Source: Trachythela sp. YZ-2020 (lineage: Eukaryota > Cnidaria > Anthozoa > Malacalcyonacea > Clavulariidae). Taken from it: DNA of 64,000 nucleotides. The notes under the pieces were generated by a model. That model made no database searches, was not told where the DNA came from, and worked only from the letters and a program-made list of their open reading frames with translations. Shown here piece by piece: positions 13,601-22,300 of the stretch. The DNA lies in assembly GCA_016169945.1 (NCBI GenBank), contig JADLSH010000388.1, positions 902,001-966,000 of the forward strand, written 5' to 3'. Numbering within the stretch: position 1 is the stretch's first letter; each line of letters begins with the position of its first letter. Made by a program: the position numbers and the translations under genes.

Positions 13601-15606
13601 TGTTATGAACTCCCTTCGAAACAAACAATGAAGGAATTCCTCAAGATGAACAACCATGAGCCGATTACCGAGGAGACTGTCTACTATATTTTAAACGATC
13701 TTATTGAAGCAATTGAGTATCTTTCGTCAAAACAAATAGCTCATCGCGCTATTCTTCCTGAAAATATCATTCTTGTTGAATCTTCGCAGGTAAGGACAAA
13801 AATATATGTTCTTTTGCAGTTTTAGCAACCCTAGTCCGGAATCCTAGACTAGCGGACCCAAAAAAAGTCCTAAAATATGCTTGGATTACATTAAACATGA
13901 CAGGAGCGAATTTATTGGGTGACTTTTCATATTGCTATCCCGGAATTACGTCACAAGGATTAGGGTTAGACATGACACAATGACACATTTATGCCCGCAA
14001 TGACACTGGCACATCCTTTAAAAGGAAATGGCAATTTTGCAAGAATGCTTGAAAATATATCATTTTTCCATAGTTTTCATTCTCCAAGCATCACTTATGA
14101 ATATTTCAGGCATGAATGTAGTAAATAAATTTTATCATGGGATTGGGCAGTTACTTATGATGTCACCCATACCCGAATGTTTTCACCCTTGGTAACATGC
14201 TCGTCTAGAGAGCCCCCCTAGTTAGGAATTTAGTTCTACAGCACTGGGCATATGTGAAGAATGGATATGCATATCCAAGATGGCGGAATGCACAATTATT
14301 TTCGATAATATGAAGTGGAATATTCTTTATACCAAGAACGATACATCAAAAATCTGTAACGGTTTTGCAATATATTGAATGTCTCTTCCAAATGGGACAA
14401 ACTTAATTTTTATTGCTATTTCCCTTTAAGACTTTAATACCAAAACCGCTCTCTTTTTTGGATAGCTTGCAGTAGAAACCACCTTACTTGGAGGACTTCA
14501 TGCGGCCAAATTTTTAGCCTCATCACCAGAGGAAAAGGAAATAAATGATGAAGTCAGTCAAGAAAATATGGAAGAAGAACTTGGGATCAGTGTGACATCA
14601 TTTGGTAATATTATAAAGATTCTACTTGAAGTTTGCCCAACATTGGAAAAATTCAGTGAGGTAGGTTGAGTACGTGTATTTATTATATTTATTAAGCTAT
14701 TATAATGATTTATATGAATATACGACAAAAGTTTTAATTACTATATTATTGTATAAATGCGATTGGACAGTACCAAAAGTCTTTTCCCATTTTTGTTTTA
14801 TCGCAGGTTCACTGTCAATACGTCTAGAACGTCACGTAAAGCACTGATCTGCAAACTAGAACTGGATAGAGCATCCTATTGAATTCAATGAGCCAATTTT
14901 GAAGCCAGAATATTTTTAACGAGATCAGATTTATAAATCTGTTAAATTCTTGACTAGTCAAATCATTAGCTGTTTAAATTAGTTATACTATGAAGCAAAT
15001 ATATATTCTTATGTGACTTAAGAAATATAGCTTCCAACATCTTTTCTATAAATGGGTTTTAGAACGTTTTAAACACCACAAAATGAGGCTTATGGCGGCC
15101 ATATTGGTGTGACCTCATTAGTTATTCACCGGCAAATATAGGAAGAAAGAGAGGCCACTAATGATAAATTCTTATCTATACAATATTTGTCCTTTCCCAC
15201 GAATAACTAGAAACTTATGGAAGCTCTTTAAACATGTCCCCAACACCACAGTAGATTTGTGGTGGTCACACCAATTTGTCCGCCACTGGCTTCATTTATA
15301 CATAGCAGATGCACTATCCAGTCCTTGTTTTCAGATCAATGGGGTAAAGCCACGCTTAAAGTTACCTTTACCGTTTCAAAGAAGGCCCTGGGAACGATAT
15401 TAAATAAGTCTTATACATTCGCTCAAATGAAAACACAATTTCCATTCACATAAGTAGAAAATTGTCTTTAATCCTTATTTTCCGACATCTAGCTACATGA
15501 CATAATGGTTTCTTGCTTGAGTAATAGCAAACCAACCACGTCAGATTTATTGAAACGACTGGCCTTGATGGATCCAAATTACCCTCCAAGTGATAAAGTA
15601 CTTTAA
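983..15606 (+). CDS. LRR-containing GPCR (LGR/RXFP-like) with C-terminal pseudokinase, 5' end missing
   Basis: Fourteen coding exons join in continuous phase: 983-1054, 1417-1488, 2312-2383, 2699-2770, 2844-2915, 4327-4398, 5884-6631, 7996-8287, 9635-9873, 12416-12581, 12681-12750, 13594-13789, 14466-14660 and 15493-15606 (TAA). All use AG acceptors and GT donors. Together they give one base completing a codon plus 817 codons including the stop. Order in the protein: six leucine-rich repeats, a Cys-rich hinge, seven membrane helices, a Ser/Thr-rich cytoplasmic linker, then a degenerate protein-kinase domain. Seen directly: the exon phases, the LRR and GPCR motifs and the kinase-fold motifs. 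Known: LGR-family receptors bind peptide or glycoprotein hormones through the ectodomain and signal at the plasma membrane through G proteins. Inferred: the pseudokinase is a cytoplasmic scaffold or regulator. The signal peptide and any LDLa or further LRR exons lie upstream of the window or in sequence I could not resolve. The alternative, two adjacent genes, is argued against by the uninterrupted phase and the absence of a stop in the spliced receptor frame. Confidence 0.82.
1118..1335. repeat. Foldback MITE inside an LRR intron
   Basis: The left end reads AGCCCGTTTTCTACTGGGCG, and the right end is its imperfect inverse (GTTCCCCAGTGGAAAGCAGGCT). The interior contains GCGCGAAC and TTCGCCGCG blocks in both orientations. 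Related GTTTTCCACTTCGCCGGTG sequence occurs near 16828. The 68-codon open frame across it is not a gene. Confidence 0.5.
1529..1759. repeat. Dispersed ACTTCGACGTTTCG repeat copy
   Basis: It contains GAACTTCGACGTTTCGAG followed by a GGCCCTTCTTCTGGAAGT block. Both recur at 9460-9505, 45611-45850 and 63225-63420, where the fuller copies fold back on themselves. No coding capacity is recognised. Confidence 0.5.
1800..2076 (+). mobile_element. LINE 3' end with (CTAT)n tail
   Basis: A non-coding 3'-UTR-like stretch ends in CTCTTTAAATAAAGTTTCTAT followed by about eight CTAT units. Short tandem tails of this sort end CR1/L2-type non-LTR retrotransposons. No reverse transcriptase frame remains. Confidence 0.5.
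2185..2274. repeat. Tandem repeat (AAATTACGACAAAA)n
   Basis: About five imperfect 14-18 bp units built on ATTACGACAAAAAT lie about 40 bases upstream of the third LRR exon. It is a simple minisatellite with no inferred function. Confidence 0.6.
3310..3820 (-). mobile_element. Decayed LINE 3' end, minus strand
   Basis: A 109-codon minus-strand open frame ends NLPMIETNRFQNTFIPSSC, which resembles the C-terminal tail of non-LTR retrotransposon ORF2 proteins. On that strand it is followed by a (TCTA)n tail at 3316-3345. It is a truncated dead copy inside the LRR5-LRR6 intron. Confidence 0.55.
3873..4092. repeat. MITE with GCTCTGGGAC termini, copy 1
   Basis: The left terminus AGACCTGCTCTGGGACGG and the right terminus TCCTAGAGCAGACCT are inverted repeats. 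The interior is made of GGCGAGTTAAGGCGA and GCGAGATAATGCG words. It is the same family as 6709-7008, shorter and with the interior in one orientation. Confidence 0.65.
4560..5260. other. LRR-hinge intron, no gene seen; CCTTGAAA-type repeat
   Basis: Stretches such as GAAAAGCCCTTGAAACTGG and CTCCTTGAATTC recur at 58880-59160, so this is a dispersed repeat. The minus-strand open frames here carry no recognisable domain and I do not call them genes. Confidence 0.4.
5385..5500. repeat. TG/TA microsatellite
   Basis: A run of GTATGT, GTATAT and TATA words sits in the intron before the hinge exon, followed by an A-rich LINE-like tail (AATTAATAAAAAATAAAAAA) near 5650. Confidence 0.7.
5884..8287 (+). 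CDS. Hinge and seven-helix GPCR domain of the LGR gene (two exons)
   Basis: Exon 5884-6631 starts with a hinge (DHFTICCYAKQNN..., then FSSCDELLKNTVLKYSIWIL), as in relaxin/LGR receptors. It then encodes TM1 (AFAGNLIVI), TM2 (NLAVADFLMG), TM3 ending TLDRLVCIVFPF (DRL in place of DRY), TM4 (VVWILGFCISLAPLFY), an ECL2 cysteine (AVCLPLQL) and TM5. Exon 7996-8287 gives TM6 (MMFIILTDFACWFPVIII) and TM7 with the NPxxY-like SINPLLYTF. The conserved ECL1 Cys (DLCIF) and ECL2 Cys can form the usual disulfide. The hinge and ECL2 pattern favour the RXFP (type C) branch. The donor at 8288 keeps phase with 9635. If that intron is retained, translation stops at 8379. Confidence 0.85.
6709..7008. repeat. MITE with GCTCTGGGAC termini, copy 2, with internal 12-mer array
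   Basis: The termini GAGGCCTGCTCTGGGACC and GTCCCAGAGCAGGCCTC are near-perfect inverted repeats, with GGCGAGTT blocks inside. From 6849 to 6924 the unit AATTCAATGCTT is repeated about six times. That array is absent from copy 1, so it expanded after insertion. It lies in the intron between the two transmembrane exons. Confidence 0.75.
7030..7445. repeat. Dispersed repeat, three copies in window
   Basis: Words such as GGAAACTCGGCAAACTTCAA and CTCATTAATATTTCA are shared with 31060-31345, and partly with 51340-51480. The short open frames over it are not conserved between copies. The remainder of this intron to 7995 is AT-rich with nothing recognised. Confidence 0.5.
8308..8920. repeat. MITE with AACCTGTATTAAGCGGCC termini
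   Basis: The left end (GTCGAACCTGTATTAAGC) and the right end (GGTCGCTTAATACAGGTT) are inverted repeats, and the interior repeats the same word. It begins about 20 bases after the splice donor of the second transmembrane exon and contains the stop codon used if that intron is retained. Confidence 0.6.
8921..9634. other. Intron remainder, no gene seen
   Basis: AT-rich sequence with one fragment of the ACTTCGACGTTTCG repeat at 9460-9505. The 71-codon open frame at 8936-9151 has no recognisable feature. Confidence 0.4.
9635..9873 (+). CDS. Ser/Thr- and acid-rich cytoplasmic linker exon of the LGR gene
   Basis: The exon continues the receptor after the G|AT codon split with 8287 and ends in phase 0 (ATGATG|gtaagt). 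About 80 residues are rich in Ser, Asn, Glu and Thr (SENSIGSNHDNLNTVISPLS), as in receptor tails phosphorylated by GRK-type kinases. Its last third (MEYRIGMVEDTELLTGGNK) lines up with the start of a kinase N-lobe: strand 1 and a remnant glycine loop (TGGNK). The domain boundary therefore falls inside this exon. That makes a simple two-gene misprediction less likely. Confidence 0.75.
9950..10622 (+). mobile_element. Decayed LINE reverse-transcriptase fragment with (ATT)n tail
   Basis: Frameshifted translation shows non-LTR ORF2 3' features: a DLD...DWKAQ-like start, KANRMLGLVKRTCRDIHDQS, then LLYLALVGPMLEYS and VQRRATKFI. It ends in a run of ATT units at 10598-10623. Several stops and shifts make it a pseudogene. 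It sits between the receptor and kinase halves of the LGR gene. Confidence 0.75.
10640..11060 (-). mobile_element. LINE 3' fragment, minus strand
   Basis: The minus-strand frame at 11053-10838 reads LDERREQLCLNTMKRI..., then YDLRNSNTLTTIKCRTERYR and SFFPSTVALLN. This is the usual C-terminal end of a CR1-like ORF2. It lies head to tail against the plus-strand fragment at 9950-10622. Confidence 0.7.
11135..11372. repeat. Foldback MITE with GGGGCGTTTCCAT termini
   Basis: The ends GGGGCGTTTCCATTTAA and ATGAATGGAAAGCGCCC are inverted, and GGTCAGATCGGTC / GATCGATCTGACCGGTC blocks pair inside. The 60-codon open frame is part of the foldback. Confidence 0.65.
11880..12330. repeat. AT-rich repeat of GTAATTACTTT words
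   Basis: AAAGTAATT, TTACTTT and GTAACG words alternate in both orientations, as in a degraded palindromic element, just upstream of the first pseudokinase exon at 12416. The 11373-11880 stretch before it shows nothing recognisable. Confidence 0.45.
12416..15606 (+). CDS. C-terminal pseudokinase domain of the LGR gene (five exons)
   Basis: Exons 12416-12581, 12681-12750, 13594-13789, 14466-14660 and 15493-15606 spell a tyrosine-kinase/TKL-like fold. Strands 2-3 are SYLAVEVDEEETPCLIHVYK, the strand-4 region is GHDNILPFLW, the hinge strand is LICYELPSKQTMKEFL, and helix E is ILNDLIEAIEYLSSKQIA. The catalytic loop is HRAILPENIILV, the magnesium-loop equivalent is AVETTLLGGL, helix F is SVTSFGNIIKILLEV, and the end is DIMVSCLSNSKPTTSDLLKRL. 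The HRD Asp is Ala and the DFG Asp is Leu, and the strand-3 Lys appears to be His (CLIH for VAVK) in my alignment. The catalytic-loop Asn is retained (PEN). The activation segment is short and lacks an APE motif. Known pseudokinases act as allosteric scaffolds; that role here is inference. The fold call is strong, the exact kinase family is not settled. Confidence 0.78.
12824..12999. mobile_element. Small hAT-like non-autonomous element
   Basis: The termini CAGGGTCGTCCT and AGGTCCGGCCCTG are imperfect inverted repeats with the CAGGG start typical of hAT elements. The flanks read GGTCTATT (12814-12821) and GGTCTATA (13000-13007), a probable diverged 8-bp target duplication. The interior has G- and C-rich tracts. 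Confidence 0.55.
13062..13540 (+). mobile_element. tRNA-derived SINE
   Basis: The tRNA-like head has an A box (TGGCGCAATCGTCAGAGCA) and a near-consensus B box (GGGTTCGAGTCCC). A conserved body follows (AAAGTCGTGGGTTTTCTCCG, then CTCCGGTTTCCTCCCAC) and reaches to just before exon 13594. A second, truncated copy with the same head and body is at 41731-41910. This is not a functional tRNA: the acceptor ends do not pair and the transcript would continue. It is preceded by a short (GAGTT)n run at 13010-13035. Confidence 0.75.
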
Positions 15607-16118
15607 TTGATCAAACTTGACTCTATTAGTCTATTAACGATATTTATAATCAAGAATCTTAAATCCAGTATACTGTATATAGGCGTATAGCTGGATCGTT
15701 TAAATCAAATAATATATAAATTAAATATATAATAGTCATAGACATATAGTCATAGACATAGTGTTACTTCTACGGTTTTAGGAATAGATTGACTTAAAAC
15801 TAAATATTAATATTAATATGTATGAGAATTATAAAAAACAAATAGCAATTAAAAAAAATTAAATGTATAGTGATTAGTGTGTACTGTAAATAATTGATAT
15901 AAAAAACAAACATGCAGTTGTGCATTTATAGATAAATGTAAATCTATAAGTTTCAACGTTTAAAATATATTTAAAGAAGAGCATAAGACTGTAATAAATT
16001 ATAATAGAGCAAAGCCAAACGTTCTCATTTTCCAGTAATATTTATACAGCATGCACTTATGTCACTTATGTCAGCTTTATCACAAATTTGTGTGCTATTA
16101 GTATATGTTATCATGCGA
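15607..16118. other. 3' flank of the LGR gene, AT-rich
   Basis: Downstream of the stop codon the sequence is strongly AT-rich. AATAAA-like words are present, including ACTGTAATAAATT near 15990, which could serve polyadenylation. A short TAGTCATAGACATA direct repeat lies near 15735. No coding sequence is seen. Confidence 0.4.
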
Positions 16119-16119
16119 T

Positions 16120-16500
16120 GGCGAGTACAATTAGGGATTATGACAAAATGTCCGCCATTTTGTTTGTTTTGGGAAAATCATTAATTGTACTGCAGTACAA
16201 TTAATGAAATAATTGTACTCCTCTCAACCAATCAGCATCCAGTAATTTTGTCATGCTAATAATAATAGTCTTAATAATATAGATGAAAAAATTACTCAAT
16301 TCTGATTGGCTAAGAGTAGTGCAATTATTTTTGTAATTGCACACATGTGTGCAATTACAGCAGTGCAAATTAACAAAACAAGAGCAGAGCCTGGAAACGA
16401 GGCAAGAAAAATCAACATGGCGGCGGATATTAGCAATGCAAATTTTCACTATTTGACGACTTTTTCTACACTTGCAATGGAAAATCGTACGTGAATACAA
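16120..16500. repeat. Palindromic GTACAATTA repeat and GTGCAATTAC-type repeat
   Basis: An inverted GAGTACAATTA...TAATTGTACTC pair spans about 16125-16225. It is followed by repeat words (GTGCAATTACAGCAGTGCAA, ATCAACATGGCGGC) that also occur, diverged, at 37290-37420. Open frames on both strands here are by-products of the palindromes. Confidence 0.5.
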
Positions 16501-16637
16501 CAATTTAAGTTCAAGGAGAACATAGACTGAAAAGGTTTGCTAACAAGCAACGAAAACAATGCTTAAACGGCGTAGGTGAGTGCACAAGTGACTGTGTTAT
16601 CAAAGCGTGTAATTTTTTCATGTATATTATTAATAAG

Positions 16638-16798
16638 TAATAGTATGGTTTCTCGTGAAATTTGGAAAAACAAACACTCGTGAGTTTTCAAAGACGCCAA
16701 ATTGCACTCGTCCTTCGGACTCGTGCAATTTTGATCGTCTTTGAAAAACTCACTCGTGCATGTTTTTTCCAAATTGCACTCGAAACCATACTATTACC
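16638..16798. repeat. Foldback element ATAGTATGGTTTCTCGTG
   Basis: The left arm AATAGTATGGTTTCTCGTG pairs with the right arm CACTCGAAACCATACTATT. A TTGCACTCGTCC...GACTCGTGCAA hairpin lies in the centre. A single arm of the same family is at 37893-37940. Confidence 0.65.
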
Positions 16799-17298
16799 TA
16801 TACTAATAGAAGAGGTCCAATGGCAGTAAAGCCTGTTTTCCACTTCGCCGGTGCCGTACCGTAACGTATCAAAACAAATTTTAAATTTCAAAATTTAGGG
16901 AATATTCGTTGGGGAATACTTCCGTGGTACGCCAAAAAGTTGACTTGCGACGAACTTTTTATTTTGATACGCGAATACACCGGAACTACGTGAATTTTTT
17001 AACCTATTTTCAATGTACGCATGCTCACCGGTACGTTTCCGGAATTTCGGAATATTTTGGCAAAAGTTTTATGAAATCGACTGTAAAAAGAAACAGAGTC
17101 GATACTTTTCAGATCAGTGTGCGAATCATAGGCAGTATGTAGTGAATATTACTATATTGATTATAATTTTGCTAAAATTTACAGAGAATGATGCCCATAC
17201 ATACACTACTCTATAGACAAGTACAGCGGTTTTAAAATGCCAGAAAATAATTACACAACTCTCTAACACGGTCCAAATTAGTATCTACGCAGCTCAGG

Positions 17299-17401
17299 GA
17301 GTACCCTGGTTCCAGAGGCTCTTAAAGAATGGCGATAATTATTTCGCCTCGCCGTTGTTTTGCCTCGCCATTCTTTAAGAGCCTCTGGAACCAGGGTACT
17401 C
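17299..17401. repeat. Near-perfect hairpin (about 36-bp arms)
   Basis: The left arm starts GAGTACCCTGGTTCCAGAGG and the right arm ends CCTCTGGAACCAGGGTACTC, around a GCCTCGCCG loop. It is a compact foldback element; function unknown. Confidence 0.75.
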
Positions 17402-18041
17402 AGGGAGGCGTTTGCTTTAGATAAATGCGTGGGACACACATTTTAGAGGTGTCTCGATCGTTTCTAGACAGCAGGTGACTATTTGTGGCCGGTGAAAGTT
17501 CCGTGTTTCAAATAATTATTAACATAATCCTCAAAATGTCTGGATCGAAATTTTGGGGAACTTTTGCATGGTGAATTTATAAATGTGATCATCTAACACG
17601 GAAAATAACCGGAAGTACTTTTCAAATAGAAATCTACTTTCGGATTGAAATTACCCAATATTCCGTGAAATTGACTTAACTTTGTCCCAACTTGGGTTTC
17701 CATAACTCAAAATGGTTAAAATATTTTTACTAGTTCCAGCATACAATAGTTTGATTGAAACTACAATAAACTCATCTGGTGTCCAGGTTTATGAGAAAAT
17801 TTGGTCCTTCGTAACAAGTTCGTATAATTTTAAATTTCGCCCAGTCAACCATAGCAATGTTTTGTCAATCTGTAACTTGTACAATTGGCTAACTTATACA
17901 TTACTAAGTACCGCCCCAGGGACCGGTTGTTAAAACCCATTGACATGATGAGTTATTTTGCTCTTTCATATCCTGTTATTGAGCACTCTTCGTTCTGCTA
18001 CGGACAACGAAAAATTGTATATATATATATATATATATGGA

Positions 18042-18926
18042 CTGCTTGCTCGGCCTCAAAAGGCGTGGTCACATGATGGCGGAAATATGAGAGTGTTTGC
18101 TCATGAAGTCGACCACTAACCAAAGGTTTTTTAAGAGGTTTACTTTTCAAATTTTGGTTTATGGGTGAGTAAATATACCTCAAACAAATGCACTTAAAAG
18201 TTTGAAGTTTGTCCTAAAGGCCGGTCTCCACTTGCACGTACGTACGCACAATTGCACGCACGTATGTGTTTATACTTTCGTGAAATTTGATTGGTTAAAA
18301 ACTTGACGGCCGCACAGAAAGTAGAATACAGTTATACTGTCATACGTACAAAAAGTTAGCCGCGACGGTCAAGATTAGAGATCATTTTCGAGTCACAGAG
18401 CATGCGCAAAATCGGCCGTACGTGCAAGTGCTCTGTGACTCGAAAATGATCGCTAATCTTGACCGTCGCGGCTTTTTGTACGTATGACAGTAGAACTGTA
18501 TTCTACTTTCTGTGCGGCCGTCAAGTTTTTAACCAATCAAATTTCACGAAAGTATAAACACATACGTGCGTGCAATTGTGCGTACGTACGTGCAAGTGGA
18601 GCCCGGCCTTAATTTGTCTTTGTTCAAAATTGTTTGTGCAAAGCCTTTTTAAAGGCTATTTAATATTTAAACTGTTAAAACAACTTTATGGACGAAAAGA
18701 GAATGAAATTTATATCAAAAATTGTTTTTAGTTTGTTTTTTGACTAGAGGTATTTTGTTTTTACTGAAATATTTTCACATGCGCCAACAGTCCTATTTTT
18801 AGTAAAAACCATCGGTCAGCGTTCTTTACCATTAGCAATTACTCTCATATTCGTAGACCTACGTGACGTTCAATTTGCCACGCATGTCGCCTGATAAAAA
18901 GTATGAGAGCAAGCAGTCCAGATATA
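18042..18926. mobile_element. Outer MITE hosting a second foldback element
   Basis: The left end TGGACTGCTTGCTC and the right end GAGCAAGCAGTCCA are inverted repeats flanked by TATATA tracts on both sides. The interior carries the complete foldback 18217-18610, so the outer element is the older insertion. Confidence 0.55.
18217..18610. mobile_element. Long-arm foldback element, family B, full copy
   Basis: The arms are almost perfect inverted repeats of roughly 190 bases, starting AAGGCCGGTCTCCACTTGCA and ending TGCAAGTGGAGCCCGGCCTT. They include GCACGTACGTACG-type words. A shorter copy of the same family lies at 40072-40312. There is no coding capacity. Confidence 0.8.
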
Positions 18927-19348
18927 TATATGTATATATGTCGATGTTGAAACAACAATTAGCGCTAACCCTTGGTTAAAATTTAACCCGTTGTTTTGGC
19001 TTTCGTATTTCTGCACGTCCGTCTACTTCAAAACTTCAGAAATAAAGCTTCTAAATTTGCTTGAAGTTTTTCGGTAACCTACGATTAAGCTAACCGGTCC
19101 ACGGTTGATTACGAATACAATGCACACGTGACGAGTGAGGACCATGCATAGTTTGGCATAAACCTGGACCAGTATAAAGATAATGAGTTATATTGTACTT
19201 CCATCGAGTTTCTAAGCCTTTATTAACTGTGAGCAAACTGGATTTCTATTCTATTGCTATTCCCTTACCATTGCTAGCTGTCAGATAAGCTGGAGAGCTA
19301 AGGGGAATCTAATGCACTATATATTCTACATGTTCGTAAGGTGAAGGT

Positions 19349-22300
19349 TTATACGACCAATGAAACGAAACTATTGTACTGCTCGATATTCCTCTTTAAG
19401 ATATCAACACAAGGACCTAGCAACCTTTCAAATCTTTGACGATCCAGTTTGACGCACTTTAGAGGACCTTGTGCTTGTACGGTTGCCGCACGACGTCTGT
19501 TTAATAGTAAGGCTATTTCACCTGGAAGTAGAGTAATTTCAAAATTAGCAATTTTAGTAGTTGACAATTCTGTCAACCAGGCTGCGAAAAATCAAATGCT
19601 AAAATAAGGGAAAGATTTAGCAAAAATCAGGTTTACATTTTTTCAAGGCCGGATTAGAAATCACTTCTTAAATAAACTTAACCAAACACTTTTTAACTAA
19701 ATTGTGTTTATAACATAGTTTTAAAGTGCCTATACAGCCTAATTTTTTATTTGCTATTTTAATAGAGCATGCAAAAGTAGTTTATAAGTTATTTTACAGT
19801 TTTTCAATTGCACTTTTTGTTTGGAAGATATCGGCCTTTAAACGTTGCCATTTGAATAAAAATCCCACAAATTTAGGGGCCTGAAACGAGCCACCTATTA
19901 AATATGGGAATTGAACATATCTTTGCAGGAATTGAACATATCTTATAACTTACCGAAATAATCTGATTGTCCAAGCCTACCAACTTCGACAAATGGTTCG
20001 TTTGCACTTCGCCTTTGTAATACGACGGCGTTTCCCTGAATATAAACAAGTGCATTTGAGGCAGGGCACCTATGGACTTGTAACTAAAAGGTATGTGGGA
20101 ATTAATTGTGAGAGGGGGGGGCGGGGAGTAATTGTGAGGGGGTGGGCGGGGTGCTTGTGTTGCGACTGATAACTGGTATTATGGTAATTAACTGCGTTTC
20201 AGTGTCTGAATCGTTCACGATATGTATTTTCTTAATGTTTGATGATGCATGTGTGATGATGTTTCATTAATGTTTGATGATGGGGCAGTTGCCCCCCCCC
20301 CAAGCTTTTGAATGATAGCTGGTTAACTGTGTAACAAAGCTGTATCAATGATTTTGCAACCACAAAAGCCTTGATAGGCTATAATTTAAGTAAATTTGCA
20401 TGAAATTTAAGCCAAAAAGTTTTTAAGAATTGAGTTTGCAGCAACAAAAGGATGGTTATATGCTGGCAACCTTAGTTCACACCCCCAATAAGTGTCTGCC
20501 ACTGCAGAAAAACACCTAACTGAAACTCATGACACCCACCTACTGGTTCTTGGTGTGCTCTTACAGTGCCTTATATATAGAGAGAAATCTGAAAGTGGCT
20601 GTCAAGTCCGTTCAGTTCACGCATGTGTTTTTGTTTCAATTAAACAATAGATATTTCAATTAAAATTCCAATCTCTGGGCCCACCACACATTAGCTCATT
20701 ACTCATTCAGAATGCATCACGCCCATGTCTATGACATGAGCAGAACGGACGTCCGACAGCCACCTTAAATATTTAGGAAGCTTACATTACATTTGGAGGT
20801 TTAAACTTTAAAAGTACAGCAGACGTTACCTCCAAAATGATATAGAAGTCCTCGCCCTGTTCGCCTTGTATAACAACATACTCCCCGTCTTCAAACGAGA
20901 CAGGCTCAAGGGCATCAGCAACGGTCAGTCTCTCCCACTTGTCCAGGGACTCAAGAATAGAAACCTTCTCCAAGAAACGTTCATACAACTCCCTCTTACG
21001 AATCTGACTAAGCATAATGATTCTACGGTAGCTAACTCGATCAATTGCCCATAACTTTAAGTCTGTTTTTGCCTATAAATTATACAAGAAGATATTAGAT
21101 ATTTTAGCATGCTCTAAACAAACCTCCCTCCCCCACAATAGAACGCCTGCAATGCAGGCTAGTGTATAGGTAGAATTCTGATATATACGAGCTGTTGTGC
21201 TTTGGGTCTGAACTATCCAAAAAAAGGAAGTTGATAATATCTTGACAAAGGTCTTTCATTGAAAGTCAGAAGTGTTTTTAATTCTTTTCAGGAAGTTCGC
21301 ACACAATTTATTTACAATAATCTAATTGCAAGCCTGTTCAAAACATCATTATACTGTCTGCGACTACAAACCTTTATAGTAGCTGCTCTTGGGGTGCCAT
21401 AAATCAAAGCTAATTCTCCAAACGCCCCTCCTTCTCCAATAACTGACACTAAATGATCGTTCACATAAACCTTAAAAAGTTGAGACAAATACGACATATT
21501 ATTATATGGCTTTTCAAAATTCTCTATTCTGATTGGTTGACAAGCGGTCCGTAAAAACCCATATCCAGACCGTGGTCCGTATTTTCCGTATCTGGACCGG
21601 TGTCCCGGATGTCGTTTATCATAAGTTGTGCATAATGGTTTTCTTAGATATTTCACCCTTGCAAACTTGTGTGTCATTAAAATTTACAGATAAAAAGTTT
21701 CAAACAACCAAATTGTTTTTGATTGAGCATGCATGCCTACCGTATATTGTTACCCAGTGAAACTGACGATAGCCGATTTAATTAGCGCGAAAAGCATATG
21801 CTCACAGACTCAGTTCAGCCATATAATAAACCGATTATTGACCTCGCTTGTTCGGTCTGTACTGTGAAATATCAGACCTCTGTTTTTTGCATGGACCTCG
21901 CTCCCTCGTCGCTCGGTCCATACTAAAAAACCTCGGTCTGATATTTCACAGTACAGACCTCACGCTCGGTCAATAAGCCTTAATTTATTATTATTCCATC
22001 ATGAGAGGAATAATAACTTTAAACAAAATATTTGGGGCAGAATATAATAATTATTGTGTGTTTTTTGGTTTGGGAACTTCAAACAAAAAGTGTATTTTTA
22101 TCAGGATAAAGTGCTACAGTAATTGTCAATAAGGCCATGTTAGGGTAAATTCTGACAGGAGTCATTGTGTTTAAATGGCCAAATATAATAGCAACACTTG
22201 ACATCAACTCTGTCTAAATTGTGACAGTCACATGAAGAAAGTATTAATAAAACAATAACAAAATCCTGAACAACATTTTCAAGTGCCGATATTACTTGTT

